From positions 85,411-149,410 of the forward strand of contig CAKZVC010000001.1 of the NCBI GenBank assembly GCA_937922235.1: 64,000 bases of DNA. The letters run 5' to 3'. Below the pieces are notes generated by a model. That model did no database searches. It saw nothing but the letters and a program-made list of their open reading frames with translations, and had not been told where the DNA came from. Source of the DNA: an uncultured Acidimicrobiales bacterium (GTDB lineage Bacteria > Actinomycetota > Acidimicrobiia > Acidimicrobiales > SHLQ01). The position numbers and the translations under genes are program-made. Below are positions 32,251-38,734 of this stretch, piece by piece. Numbering within the stretch: the first letter of the stretch is position 1; each line of letters starts with the position of its first letter.

Positions 32251-33306
32251 GTGTTAGATCGAGAGCGATTGCATGCGATCCAATGGAACGAGTTGAGCGA
32301 CGCCTATGGGCCAGCGGATGACGTGCCGAAGTGGATCGAGGCGCTTTATGGCACCGAAGATGAAGCCAATGCTGCGAATTACGAGCTATTCGGATCGATC
32401 ACGCATCAGGGAAGTCGTTACGAAGCGACTGTCGCTGCAATGCCGTTCCTTATCGACGTCGTGGTCGACGACTCGGCTACCGAGAGCGCACGGGTCACTA
32501 CGCTTCACCTCGTCCGCTTCGCGGCAATGGGTTCGATGGGCAGGCGCTACGACTGGTCAGCTCAGCGGGATGAACAGACGTCACCGGCTGCCAAAGATTG
32601 CTGGCAGCTGGCGGTCGATCGGTGGAAAGACTTGGAACAACTACTCGACGAGGAGAGCGCTGAGCTCGTTGGCTATGTTCTCGAGCTTTTGTGTTGGACG
32701 GGGAATACGTCCGATTCGGTTCTGCGATCGATACGCGGGCTTCTTCGATCAAACGACGCTATCCAGCGGTCGTGGGGTTTCGCCGCCTCGACGATTTTGG
32801 GCGTCGAACCTGATCTCGATTTGATGCAGGTGCCCGAGGGCAGAGATCGATTTGCTTGGGCTGGTGCAGCGTTGAGGTTCCTCGGTGATGAGTGTCCTTC
32901 CATCGCAATCGATGAACTCTGCGCTGGCCTTCTTGGCGAGCGGTCGGATCTCGAAGGCCCGTTCGTATGGGGTGACGCAGTCGAGCAGATCTGCGCGGGC
33001 GTAGCCCGTAGCGTGCCAAAGTCGCTGGAGTCCTACTTCAGTACGAAATTGTTGGACGTGATTGCTGTCGACTCGTACGTAGCCCTCGAGCTGTACCTCC
33101 AGCTGTGGTTGGGCGAACCAAACCTCAACAAGCGGAAGCCCGGCCCGTTCAGCACCGGACAGATCGACGCGCTTCGATCGCTCGAACGGGCGGTCACGGC
33201 GTTCGACAACCAGAATCGACAGCGCGATCACGCGTTGCCCGACTTCCGTGGCTACGCCATCCCAGGTAAACCCTCGCGTTTCCGTGAGTGGGTAGAGACG
33301 TTGTAG
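32251..33306 (+). CDS. HEAT-repeat-like protein resembling contact-toxin immunity proteins
   Basis: 351 aa starting with GTG. The N-terminal signature WNELSDAYGPADDVPKWIEA, then SITHQGSRYEATVAAMPFLI, is typical of a widespread actinobacterial HEAT-repeat family often found near polymorphic-toxin loci; helical repeats continue to the C-terminus (VGYVLELLCWTGNTSDSVLR). No toxin gene is adjacent. It is divergent from the HNH gene and lies right before the last tRNA of the array, convergent to it. Confidence 0.7.
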   Translation: MLDRERLHAIQWNELSDAYGPADDVPKWIEALYGTEDEANAANYELFGSITHQGSRYEATVAAMPFLIDVVVDDSATESARVTTLHLVRFAAMGSMGRRYDWSAQRDEQTSPAAKDCWQLAVDRWKDLEQLLDEESAELVGYVLELLCWTGNTSDSVLRSIRGLLRSNDAIQRSWGFAASTILGVEPDLDLMQVPEGRDRFAWAGAALRFLGDECPSIAIDELCAGLLGERSDLEGPFVWGDAVEQICAGVARSVPKSLESYFSTKLLDVIAVDSYVALELYLQLWLGEPNLNKRKPGPFSTGQIDALRSLERAVTAFDNQNRQRDHALPDFRGYAIPGKPSRFREWVETL

Positions 33307-33389
33307 CGGAAAGGGTGGGAGTCGAACCCACAAGGCTTGCGCTCGGCCGGTTAGCAACCAGCTGCCGTCGCCTATCGGCTTGCCCTTCC
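33307..33389 (-). tRNA. tRNA-Ser(GCT)
   Basis: 83 nt. Acceptor GGAAGGG/CCTTTCC with discriminator G; anticodon arm GCTGG-TTGCTAA-CCGGC reads AGC/AGU codons. A short type II variable arm is present. CCA is not encoded. It is the 3'-most gene of the array. Confidence 0.93.
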
Positions 33390-33399
33390 AGAAGCCCTA

Positions 33400-33455
33400 G
33401 GGGGAGCGAAGCGACCATGTGCGTGGCCGCGGATCTTCGCCGGGAGTGCGAAGAA
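33400..33455 (+). repeat. Repeat family A copy 3
   Basis: GGGGAGCGAAGCGACCATG followed by CCGCGGATCTTCGCCGGGAG and a GTGCGAAGAAG tail; the second hairpin has compensatory changes (CTTCGC/GCGAAG in place of CTCGAC/GTCGAG), evidence that the stem matters. Confidence 0.75.
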
Positions 33456-33462
33456 GTAGCAG

Positions 33463-33537
33463 TACCCAGTGCTGGACTCGAACCAGCGACACCCTGTGTG
33501 TAAGACAGGTGCTCTAAGCCAACTGAGCTAACCGGGC
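33463..33537 (-). tRNA. tRNA-Val(TAC)
   Basis: 75 nt. Acceptor GCCCGGT/ACTGGGT, discriminator A; anticodon arm CCTGT-CTTACAC-ACAGG; T arm GCTGG-TTCGAGT-CCAGC. CCA not encoded. Confidence 0.95.
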
Positions 33538-33569
33538 ATGATGTCGAGCTGACGCTCGACAAGTAGTTG

Positions 33570-33644
33570 TGAAGTCGGATGGATTCGAACCAACGATCTC
33601 CGCTGTATCAGAGCGGCGCTCTACCCAGACTGAGCCACGACTTC
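33570..33644 (-). tRNA. tRNA-Ile(GAT)
   Basis: 75 nt. Acceptor GAAGTCG/CGACTTC, discriminator A; anticodon arm CCGCT-CTGATAC-AGCGG. One mismatch in the T stem. CCA not encoded. Confidence 0.93.
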
Positions 33645-33649
33645 AAGAG

Positions 33650-33721
33650 AACGGGCGACAGAAACCGAGTCTGCGCTTCGAGAGTGGAAGTCTCGCGTGC
33701 TGCCATTTACACCACGCCCGC
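33650..33721 (-). tRNA. tRNA-Gly(TCC), atypical T loop
   Basis: 72 nt. Acceptor GCGGGCG/CGCCCGT; anticodon arm CGAGA-CTTCCAC-TCTCG. The T loop reads CTCGGTT in place of TTCRANT, with C at position 54 and G at 58, so tertiary contacts would be unusual. Confidence 0.82.
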
Positions 33722-33735
33722 ATGGAATTAGTTGG

Positions 33736-33811
33736 TAGCGGGAGCGAGAGTTGAACTCGCACTCGTTTCTGGTTATGAGCCAGGTGCAGCACCACTACTG
33801 CGTGTCCCGCG
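33736..33811 (-). tRNA. tRNA-Met(CAT)
   Basis: 76 nt. Anticodon arm CCTGG-CTCATAA-CCAGA; T arm GCGAG-TTCAACT-CTCGC; acceptor CGCGGGA/TCCCGCT with a C-T mismatch at the first pair. The unpaired first position recalls initiator tRNA, but the three G-C pairs of the initiator anticodon stem are missing, so elongator (or Ile2) identity is possible. Confidence 0.82.
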
Positions 33812-33839
33812 TCGGACTAGCTTCTGGCCTTCACCGTCG

Positions 33840-33945
33840 ATGGTTCCGGATCGCGACCAGAAGTGTTGAGAAGTTGCTTCAGGGAGCGAAGCTCGCGTAG
33901 CGACCATGTCGATTGATCCGGATCTCGACCGGAAGTGTCGAGAAG
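33840..33945 (+). repeat. Repeat family A copies 4 and 5
   Basis: TCCGGATCGCGACCAGAAG (degenerate copy) followed by a full copy: GGAGCGAAGCTCGCGTAGCG, then GGATCTCGACCGGAAGTGTC and GAGAAG. Lies between tRNA-Met and tRNA-Asp. Confidence 0.8.
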
Positions 33946-33951
33946 TAGTTG

Positions 33952-34024
33952 CGCCACCGATGGGATTCGAACCCACAACCTTCTCCTCGACAAGGAGCTG
34001 CTCTAGCCATTGAGCTACGACGGC
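33952..34024 (-). tRNA. tRNA-Asp(GTC)
   Basis: 73 nt. Acceptor GCCGTCG/CGGTGGC, discriminator G as usual for Asp; anticodon arm GCTCC-TTGTCGA-GGAGA; T arm GTGGG-TTCGAAT-CCCAT. Confidence 0.95.
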
Positions 34025-34063
34025 AATTTCTTGATCTGCTGCTCTTTGAACCGATGGAGGTTG

Positions 34064-34759
34064 ATGTCTCAACCTCCTCTCCCCGCAACTGTTGCTGGAC
34101 TGCTGTTGGCGTTCGGCTGCGCCGTCGCCGCTGGTGTTGCGGTGTACCGATTTCTCTCTCGACAAGCACCTGCTCGACGAGCAATGCACGCGGTTGCCGC
34201 TGGTGGCTTGACCTTTCAGGTCATCCACGTTCTAGAGCACGTTCTGCAGCTGGCGTTCTGGGCGGTAAAGCCCGAGAGCAAGCCATGGTTGTCTTCGTGG
34301 GCTGCCGGTACTGCCGACGGGCTTGCGTATTTCTGCTCGCTTGTGCCGCTAGCCGATCAGCCGGCGTCGATCGGTGTTGAGATGTTGCATCTCACTGGGA
34401 ACGTCGTGTTCCTGGGAGCGTTGACTGCTTGGCAGGTTGCGATGCGAGCCGAGCAACGCACGATTCGCACCCTCGCCATTGCCGAGAAGGTGCAACTGTT
34501 CCACGTACTCGAACACATCGTGCTGGTTGGTTCGTTGATCGCCTTTGGTGAGGCGCTCGGCTTGTCGACGGCGTTCGGGGCAGCTGAAGGAACAACCTTG
34601 GTTGCCCTCCGAGTGTGGTTCCACTTCACGATCAATGCAGTCGCGACGATCTATGCGCTTCGTGCGGCCTGGGAGACTTGGGGGCCTTCTCGCGGGCTCG
34701 CTCCTGTGACTGTTATCGAACTGGAAGACACCCACGAGCCGACGTCGGTCTCGAGCTAG
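34064..34759 (+). CDS. Polytopic membrane protein embedded in the tRNA array
   Basis: 231 aa, with the start at 34064 after a strong GGAGGT. About five to six hydrophobic segments (VAGLLLAFGCAVAAGVAVYR, GLTFQVIHVLEHVLQLAFWA, GLAYFCSLVPLADQ, MLHLTGNVVFLGALTAWQVA, LFHVLEHIVLVGSLIAFGEA). The repeated H-VLEH pattern (VIHVLEHVLQL, LFHVLEHIVLV) and other membrane histidines suggest metal or heme binding. No family recognised. It runs opposite to the tRNA genes and is flanked by tRNA-Asp and tRNA-Lys. Confidence 0.72.
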   Translation: MSQPPLPATVAGLLLAFGCAVAAGVAVYRFLSRQAPARRAMHAVAAGGLTFQVIHVLEHVLQLAFWAVKPESKPWLSSWAAGTADGLAYFCSLVPLADQPASIGVEMLHLTGNVVFLGALTAWQVAMRAEQRTIRTLAIAEKVQLFHVLEHIVLVGSLIAFGEALGLSTAFGAAEGTTLVALRVWFHFTINAVATIYALRAAWETWGPSRGLAPVTVIELEDTHEPTSVSS

Positions 34760-34828
34760 CTCTGGAATCTAGGAGCTGTTGAGCACGCAGGACGTGCTGC
34801 AGCGTTCCGTAGATCCCAAGGCTTGTTG

Positions 34829-34900
34829 AGGGAACATCCGGATTCGAACCGGAGACACCGGGGTAAGAGCCCGGCACGTTTCCAACTACGCCATATTCCC
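34829..34900 (-). tRNA. tRNA-Lys(CTT)
   Basis: 72 nt. Acceptor GGGAATA/TGTTCCC; anticodon arm CCGGG-CTCTTAC-CCCGG; T arm TCCGG-TTCGAAT-CCGGA. Discriminator U, unusual for Lys. Confidence 0.92.
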
Positions 34901-34904
34901 GTAT

Positions 34905-34962
34905 TGACTCGGCTCTGCGGGCCTCCTCAAACCCGAGTTTCTCGCCTTGAGGCTCGAAACAT
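34905..34962 (+). repeat. Repeat family B copy 1
   Basis: ACTCGG, then GCGGGCCTCCTCAAACCCGA, GTTTCTCGCCTTGAGG and CTCGAAACATCG; shares the GTTTC...GAAAC dyad and the CTCGCC..GGCTCGAAAC core with copies at 37479, 37669 and 37986. Confidence 0.75.
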
Positions 34963-34998
34963 CGGTGAGCGTTAGTTCGCGGTTACGAACGGGCGTTG

Positions 34999-35080
34999 AG
35001 CAACAGGGCGGATTCGAACCGCCGGTGGGTAAACCGCGTGCGTTGCAAACACGCCCCTTCGTCCGCTCGGGCACTGTTGC
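34999..35080 (-). tRNA. tRNA-Cys(GCA) with an extended variable arm
   Basis: 82 nt. Acceptor GCAACAG/CTGTTGC, discriminator U as required for Cys; anticodon arm CGTGT-TTGCAAC-GCACG. Between anticodon and T stems lie 13 nt including a small GG/CC hairpin, giving a type II-like shape, and the D arm (CCC...GGG) resembles Ser/Leu tRNAs. Ordinary tRNA-Cys has a 4-5 nt variable loop. Confidence 0.83.
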
Positions 35081-35087
35081 AGATTGG

Positions 35088-35156
35088 CACCGTGGCAAAG
35101 AATTGAACTCTGCAAGTCGAGGTTTGGAATCTCAACACCGCTCCAGCGGCCACGGC
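35088..35156 (-). tRNA. tRNA-Trp(CCA), minimal D arm
   Basis: 69 nt. Acceptor GCCGTGG/CCACGGT, discriminator G as in Trp; loop TTCCAAA gives anticodon CCA. The D arm is only CCGC-TGGA-GCGG, lacking the usual GG-containing loop, and the anticodon stem has an A-C pair at 31-39. It may be weak or a decaying gene. Confidence 0.75.
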
Positions 35157-35164
35157 AAAGAGTG

Positions 35165-35262
35165 AGTTCGATCCGAGCTTGCTCGGTCGAACGGGCCCGG
35201 CCTCCGGCGAACCGCAGCGCGGGTCGAGGGCCGCTAGGCCCGGATCCCGCCTTGCGGCGGGG
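35165..35262 (-). repeat. Repeat family C, inverted copy
   Basis: GGCCCGGCCTCCGGCGAACC (from 35195), then GCAGCGCGGGTCGAGGGCCG and CTAGGCCCGGATCCCGCC. It is the reverse complement of the element at 37058-37152, carrying an actinobacteria-style GC-rich dyad. Confidence 0.75.
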
Positions 35263-35266
35263 GCAG

Positions 35267-35338
35267 TATCGGAAGAAGGACTCGAACCTCCATCTGCGAG
35301 TTCAAAGCCCGCTGTCCTAACCATTGGACGATTCCGAC
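35267..35338 (-). tRNA. tRNA-Gln(TTG)
   Basis: 72 nt. Acceptor GTCGGAA/TTCCGAT, discriminator A; anticodon arm GCGGG-CTTTGAA-CTCGC; T loop TTCGAGT. Confidence 0.93.
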
Positions 35339-35467
35339 TAGATGCTGGCTTCCGCTAGAGCGTTTTCGGAGCGGAGCGGAGAAAAGGCGGAAAGGGAGTG
35401 AGGCCCCCAGGGCCGAGGGAGCGACTTGGACGATTCCGACAAGTGACGTTTCCGCTACTGTCTGGCG

Positions 35468-36880
35468 ATGAACTCTGACCTGATTCAGAACTCAGCGGTC
35501 GACCTCGCGGCAGCTATTGCATCGGGCGAGGTGTCTTCGGCCGATGTGGTGGCGGCTCATCTCGATCGAATAGATGAAGTGAACGGCGACGTCAACGCCA
35601 TCGTGTCGATGCGCTCTCGTGATGAGATCCTCGCCGATGCTGAGGCTGCCGATGCTGCCGGTGGCGGTGGTCCGTTGCACGGACTTCCGATTGCGGTGAA
35701 AGACCTCGAGGACGTTGCGGGCCTTCCGACTCGTGCTGGTTCGCTCATATCGAGTGATCAGCCAGTGGCGGCAGACGGCTATGTGGCCGCGAAGCTTCGA
35801 AGCGCCGGTGCAATCATCATCGGCAAGACCAATACCCCCGAGTTCGGTACTGGCTGCCACACCTTCAACGAAGTCTTTGGTGTGACCCGCAATCCGTGGA
35901 ATCTTGGCCGGATCTCGGGAGGGAGTAGCGGGGGAGCGGCAGCTGCGCTTTCGGCTCGTATGTTGCCGATCGCTGATGGCAGTGACCTTGGCGGTTCCCT
36001 TCGTAACCCGGCATCGATGTGCAGCGTTGTGGGGATGCGCCCGAGCGTTGGCCGGGTGGCCGATCCGCTTGCGACGACGACGCACTTGCGCCTCGGGTTA
36101 AGCGGACCGATGGGTCGGACCGTTGCTGACACTGCCTTGCTTATGTCAGCAATGGCTGGGCCTGACGTTCGAGATCCATGGTCGTTGCCAGATGAAGGCT
36201 CGACGTTCACCTCGTCGCTACCGACGACGACGAACGCCAAGGTGGCCTGGGGCGGAAACTTGGGGCTGCTCGAATGCGACGCTGAGGTCTTGGCCATCGG
36301 GGAATCAGCGGCACACACCGTCGAATCGGTAGGTGGCTCTTTCTCTATCGATCGCCCAGACATGGAACATGCCGAATACGTCTTCCGCGTCCTTCGTGGG
36401 CTTGGGTACGCACGGAACGCGGCACCGATTCCCGATGAGCTGTACCCGAAGCTGAAAGGTACGGTTCGCGAGAACATCGAATACGGACGAACGCTCACGA
36501 CCGAAGACCTCTTCTTGGCTGAGAGCCGCAAGGCCGATCTGCATCGGGCGATGAGCGCCTTCTTCGATGAGTACGACGTGCTCGCCATTCCGGCAGCGCA
36601 GGTGCCGGCCTTTCCCGTTGAGACCGAGTTCCTCACTGAAATCAACGGGGTTCAGATGCCCGACTACCTCGGATGGATGATGGCTGCGTGCATCATCACA
36701 CCAACCGGGTGCCCAGCAATCTGCATTCCCGCTGGCTTCACCAGCGAAGGTCTGCCAGTCGGGCTTCAGCTCGTCGCCCGAGTTGGGCAAGACCACAAGC
36801 TCCTCGAGATCGCCTCAGCAATGGAAGCCTCAAACCCACAGCATCATCTCGCCCCGCCGCTGTCGCAATCCGTCGGCTAG
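35468..36880 (+). CDS. Amidase (amidase-signature family)
   Basis: 470 aa. The Ser-cisSer-Lys triad is present: PIAVKDLEDVAG (Lys), ISGGSSGGAAAAL (cis-Ser) and ADGSDLGGSLRNPASM (nucleophile Ser; DTGGS is changed to DLGGS). GKTNTPEFGTGCHTFNEVFG is the family core. It hydrolyses an amide, substrate unknown; it is not GatA, since no gatB/gatC are present and the flanks differ. It runs opposite to the tRNA genes, splitting the array between tRNA-Gln and tRNA-His. Confidence 0.9.
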   Translation: MNSDLIQNSAVDLAAAIASGEVSSADVVAAHLDRIDEVNGDVNAIVSMRSRDEILADAEAADAAGGGGPLHGLPIAVKDLEDVAGLPTRAGSLISSDQPVAADGYVAAKLRSAGAIIIGKTNTPEFGTGCHTFNEVFGVTRNPWNLGRISGGSSGGAAAALSARMLPIADGSDLGGSLRNPASMCSVVGMRPSVGRVADPLATTTHLRLGLSGPMGRTVADTALLMSAMAGPDVRDPWSLPDEGSTFTSSLPTTTNAKVAWGGNLGLLECDAEVLAIGESAAHTVESVGGSFSIDRPDMEHAEYVFRVLRGLGYARNAAPIPDELYPKLKGTVRENIEYGRTLTTEDLFLAESRKADLHRAMSAFFDEYDVLAIPAAQVPAFPVETEFLTEINGVQMPDYLGWMMAACIITPTGCPAICIPAGFTSEGLPVGLQLVARVGQDHKLLEIASAMEASNPQHHLAPPLSQSVG

Positions 36881-36890
36881 CGCCTCCTCG

Positions 36891-36954
36891 ATGCTCTGCG
36901 GTTGGCCGGAGGCCGCGTCCGTTCGAACCGGCTTCGCAGCTTCGAACTCATTTT
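36891..36954 (+). repeat. Repeat family C copy 2
   Basis: CTGCGGTTGGCCGGAGGCCG, then CGTCCGTTCGAACCGGCTTC and a GCAGCTTCGAACTCATTTT end. Immediately follows the amidase gene. Confidence 0.75.
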
Positions 36955-36956
36955 GG

Positions 36957-37045
36957 GGTGGATGGCCGGGATCGAACCGGCGAGCCCCATTCGGGACACC
37001 AGGGTCACAACCTGGCGCGACAAACCAACAGTCGCCTCAAACACC
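36957..37045 (-). tRNA. tRNA-His(GTG) with a long variable arm
   Basis: 89 nt including the extra 5' G. The His hallmarks are there: G at -1 opposite C73, and anticodon loop TTGTGAC on CCAGG/CCTGG. The acceptor GTGTTTG/CATCCAC has two mismatches. Seventeen nt separate the anticodon and T stems and include CCC-GAAT-GGG, a type II-like arm not normal for His. Confidence 0.8.
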
Positions 37046-37057
37046 ATGTACTCCCGC

Positions 37058-37152
37058 ACGGCGGGATCCGGCCCTAGCGGGCCTCGACCCGCGCTGCGGC
37101 TGGCCGGAGGCCGAGTCCGCTCGAACCGGCTTCGCCGCTACGAGCTCATTTG
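37058..37152 (+). repeat. Repeat family C copy 3
   Basis: ACGGCGGGATCCGGCCCTAG, CGGGCCTCGACCCGCGCTGC, GGCTGGCCGGAGGCCGAGTC and a CTCATTT end; the fullest copy of the family, between tRNA-His and tRNA-Arg. Confidence 0.78.
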
Positions 37153-37156
37153 ATTG

Positions 37157-37229
37157 AGCCCTGGGCAGGATTTGAACCCGCGACCTGCGGGGTAGAAACC
37201 CGCTGCTCTTCCAGTTGAGCTACCAGGGC
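37157..37229 (-). tRNA. tRNA-Arg(TCT)
   Basis: 73 nt. Acceptor GCCCTGG/CCAGGGC perfect; anticodon arm GCGGG-TTTCTAC-CCCGC reads AGA/AGG. Discriminator U. Confidence 0.94.
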
Positions 37230-37232
37230 AAG

Positions 37233-37314
37233 TACTTCCCGCGGGATTCGAACCCACATGCCTTTCGACGGCAGGTTTTGAACCCGCTGCGTATACCAGT
37301 TCCGCCAGAGAAGC
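37233..37314 (-). tRNA. tRNA-Leu(CAA)
   Basis: 82 nt, type II. Acceptor GCTTCTC/GGGAAGT, discriminator A as in Leu; anticodon arm GCGGG-TTCAAAA-CCTGC; variable arm present. Confidence 0.94.
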
Positions 37315-37319
37315 TTGAG

Positions 37320-37392
37320 TGGTTTAGGAAGGATTCGAACCTCCGACGCGCTGCGTTTCAGACAGCCGCTCTTCCAACTGAGCTACCAAACC
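37320..37392 (-). tRNA. tRNA-Phe(GAA)
   Basis: 73 nt. Acceptor GGTTTGG/CTAAACC, discriminator A; anticodon arm GCTGT-CTGAAAC-GCAGC. Only 5 nt from tRNA-Leu(CAA). Confidence 0.95.
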
Positions 37393-37400
37393 AAGTAGAG

Positions 37401-37474
37401 AGCCCCGCGTGGGATTCGAACCCACAGCCTCTCGATTACAAAACGAGCGCATCAGCCGTTGGTGCTTCCGGGGC
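37401..37474 (-). tRNA. tRNA-Thr(TGT)
   Basis: 74 nt. Acceptor GCCCCGG/GCGGGGC with one G-G mismatch; anticodon loop TTTGTAA on CTCGT/TCGAG; T arm GTGGG-TTCGAAT-CCCAC. Confidence 0.91.
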
Positions 37475-37478
37475 CTGT

Positions 37479-37543
37479 GTATCGAGTCAGCCCTGGTGGG
37501 CTTCGTCGAACTCGAGTCTCTCGCCCGGGGGCTCGAAACGTCG
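37479..37543 (+). repeat. Repeat family B copy 2
   Basis: ATCGAGTCAGCCCTGGTGGG, then CTCGAGTCTCTCGCCCGGGG and GCTCGAAACGTCG; close to copy 3 at 37669. Confidence 0.8.
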
Positions 37544-37578
37544 ATGAGTCTGATTCACGAACGATCGCGAATCATGTG

Positions 37579-37662
37579 TGGAAGATGCAGGAGTCGAACC
37601 TGCTCAGCGTGAACGCACTTGGGTTACAACCAAGCCCGGCTCTCCAACTCCGGCGATCTTCC
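37579..37662 (-). tRNA. tRNA-Tyr(GTA)
   Basis: 84 nt. Acceptor GGAAGAT/ATCTTCC, discriminator A; anticodon arm CTTGG-TTGTAAC-CCAAG; long variable arm as normal for bacterial Tyr. Confidence 0.95.
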
Positions 37663-37668
37663 AAGTGT

Positions 37669-37735
37669 GGGTACCGAGTCAGCCCTGGCGGGCTTCCTCG
37701 GACTCGAGTTTCTCGCCTGGGGGCTCGAAACGTCG
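37669..37735 (+). repeat. Repeat family B copy 3
   Basis: GTACCGAGTCAGCCCTGGCG, then GACTCGAGTTTCTCGCCTGG and GGGCTCGAAACGTCG. Confidence 0.8.
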
Positions 37736-37762
37736 CGTCGTCCTGGAGGTGTGTGGGTGTTG

Positions 37763-37836
37763 TATCCCCGGCAGGACTCGAACCTGCAATCGTCGCCTTC
37801 GTAGGGCGATGCCGTATCCAATTTGGCCACGGAGAT
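37763..37836 (-). tRNA. tRNA-Arg(ACG)
   Basis: 74 nt. Acceptor ATCTCCG/CGGGGAT, discriminator A; anticodon arm TCGCC-CTACGAA-GGCGA, the adenosine-34 type that needs TadA deamination to read CGN. Confidence 0.93.
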
Positions 37837-37880
37837 AAGGCATCGAGTTTCCCGCTGACACTTTCAAACGTCGCCAGCGA

Positions 37881-37947
37881 GAGGGGAACGAAGCTCGCGT
37901 ACTGACCATGTAGGTCACCGCGGATCTCGACCGGAAGTGTCGAGAAG
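37881..37947 (+). repeat. Repeat family A copy 6
   Basis: GGGGAACGAAGCTCGCGTAC, then ACCGCGGATCTCGACCGGAA and GTGTCGAGAAG; both modules complete. Confidence 0.8.
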
Positions 37948-37985
37948 TGAGAGCGGAGAGAGCGAAGCCGTTCGCTTCGCTCTCT

Positions 37986-38018
37986 ACACGAGTTTCTCGC
38001 CTGGGGGCTCGAAACATC
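37986..38018 (+). repeat. Repeat family B copy 4 (core only)
   Basis: ACACGAGTTTCTCGCCTGGG followed by GGCTCGAAACATCG, next to tRNA-Ser(CGA). Confidence 0.75.
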
Positions 38019-38026
38019 GCATGTTG

Positions 38027-38116
38027 CGGAGAGAGTGAGGGTCGAACTCACAAGGCGTTTTACCGCTCGCCGGGTTTCGAATCCGGTGCCGTCGCCGTCT
38101 TTCGGCTTGTCTCTCC
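38027..38116 (-). tRNA. tRNA-Ser(CGA)
   Basis: 90 nt, type II. Acceptor GGAGAGA/TCTCTCC, discriminator G; anticodon loop TTCGAAA on CCGGA/CCCGG (A-C at 31-39); T arm GTGAG-TTCGACC-CTCAC. Confidence 0.92.
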
Positions 38117-38124
38117 AAGGGTGC

Positions 38125-38171
38125 GTTGACCGTGTGGGTCATCGCGGATCTCGACCGGGAGTGTCGAGAAG
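38125..38171 (+). repeat. Repeat family A copy 7
   Basis: GACCGTGTGGGTCATCGCGG, then ATCTCGACCGGGAGTGTCGA and GAAG; almost identical to the next copy. Confidence 0.8.
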
Positions 38172-38180
38172 GCTCCGTGA

Positions 38181-38246
38181 GGGGGAGCGGAGCTCGCGTA
38201 GCGACCGTGTGGGTCATCGCGGATCTCGACCGGGAGTGTCGAGAAG
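38181..38246 (+). repeat. Repeat family A copy 8
   Basis: GGGGAGCGGAGCTCGCGTAG, CGACCGTGTGGGTCATCGCG, then GATCTCGACCGGGAGTGTCG and AGAAG. With copy 7 it makes a direct tandem duplication with nearly no divergence, suggesting recent copying. Confidence 0.82.
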
Positions 38247-38254
38247 AAATAGCG

Positions 38255-38365
38255 GGAGGTAGGACTATGGATTACCTACAAGAGTGGGGCTAGCTCCAGA
38301 CCCACTCAACCTTGCGATACCTGTCGGTACGAACGTGGCTCCACGTCGCCGTGGAGTCACGCCAG
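38255..38365. ncRNA. Candidate structured RNA in the tRNA array
   Basis: A gene-free stretch within the array (38247-38472) contains successive hairpins: GTAGG/CCTAC (38259-38279), GAGTGGG/CCCACTC (38282-38307), TACC/GGTA (38318-38329) and an 11-bp stem with a TCGC tetraloop (38335-38360, CTCCACG/CGTGGAG core). No T arm, so it is not a tRNA. It could be an ncRNA co-transcribed with the array or a processing landmark; strand not determined. Confidence 0.35.
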
Positions 38366-38472
38366 CACAACCTGCACAAGTCGGATTACGGCCGCTAACC
38401 GAGCCGTTATTCTCCGAACTCCCAGCCACCAACCGTCGCCGGTGACCGATCTTTTGTCGTTAGACAATTCAG

Positions 38473-38554
38473 TACTCTTCGTGGGAGTCGAACCCACATG
38501 CCTTTCGGCCACAGGTTCTAAGCCTGCTGCGTATACCAGTTCCGCCAGAAGAGC
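38473..38554 (-). tRNA. tRNA-Leu(TAG)
   Basis: 82 nt, type II. Acceptor GCTCTTC/GAAGAGT, discriminator A; anticodon arm GCAGG-CTTAGAA-CCTGT. Confidence 0.94.
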
Positions 38555-38558
38555 ATGG

Positions 38559-38631
38559 CTCCGAAGGGAGGGCTCGAACCTCCAACTTCTCGGGTAACAA
38601 CCGAGATCTCTGCCAGTTGAGTTACTTCGGA
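38559..38631 (-). tRNA. tRNA-Asn(GTT)
   Basis: 73 nt. Acceptor TCCGAAG/CTTCGGA, discriminator G; anticodon arm CTCGG-TTGTTAC-CCGAG; only 4 nt from tRNA-Leu(TAG). Confidence 0.95.
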
Positions 38632-38636
38632 ATGTG

Positions 38637-38718
38637 TACTTCCCGTGGGAGTCGAACCCACAAGTCTTGCGACCGCAGGCTCTCGACCTACTGCGTTTAC
38701 CAGTTTCGCCAGGGAAGC
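38637..38718 (-). tRNA. tRNA-Leu(GAG) with C33
   Basis: 82 nt, type II. Acceptor GCTTCCC/GGGAAGT, discriminator A; anticodon arm GTAGG-TCGAGAG-CCTGC. Position 33 is C where U is almost universal, so the U-turn would be disturbed. Confidence 0.85.
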
Positions 38719-38734
38719 ATGTCAGACTCTGTGC

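Noticed and set aside
33736..33811. Initiator tRNA-fMet
   Set aside because: The first acceptor pair is unpaired as in initiators, but the three consecutive G-C pairs of the initiator anticodon stem are missing.
35468..36880. GatA subunit of the tRNA-dependent amidotransferase
   Set aside because: The position in a tRNA array is suggestive, but the nucleophile motif is changed from DTGGS to DLGGS, no gatB or gatC is nearby, and the flanking sequences match general amidases.
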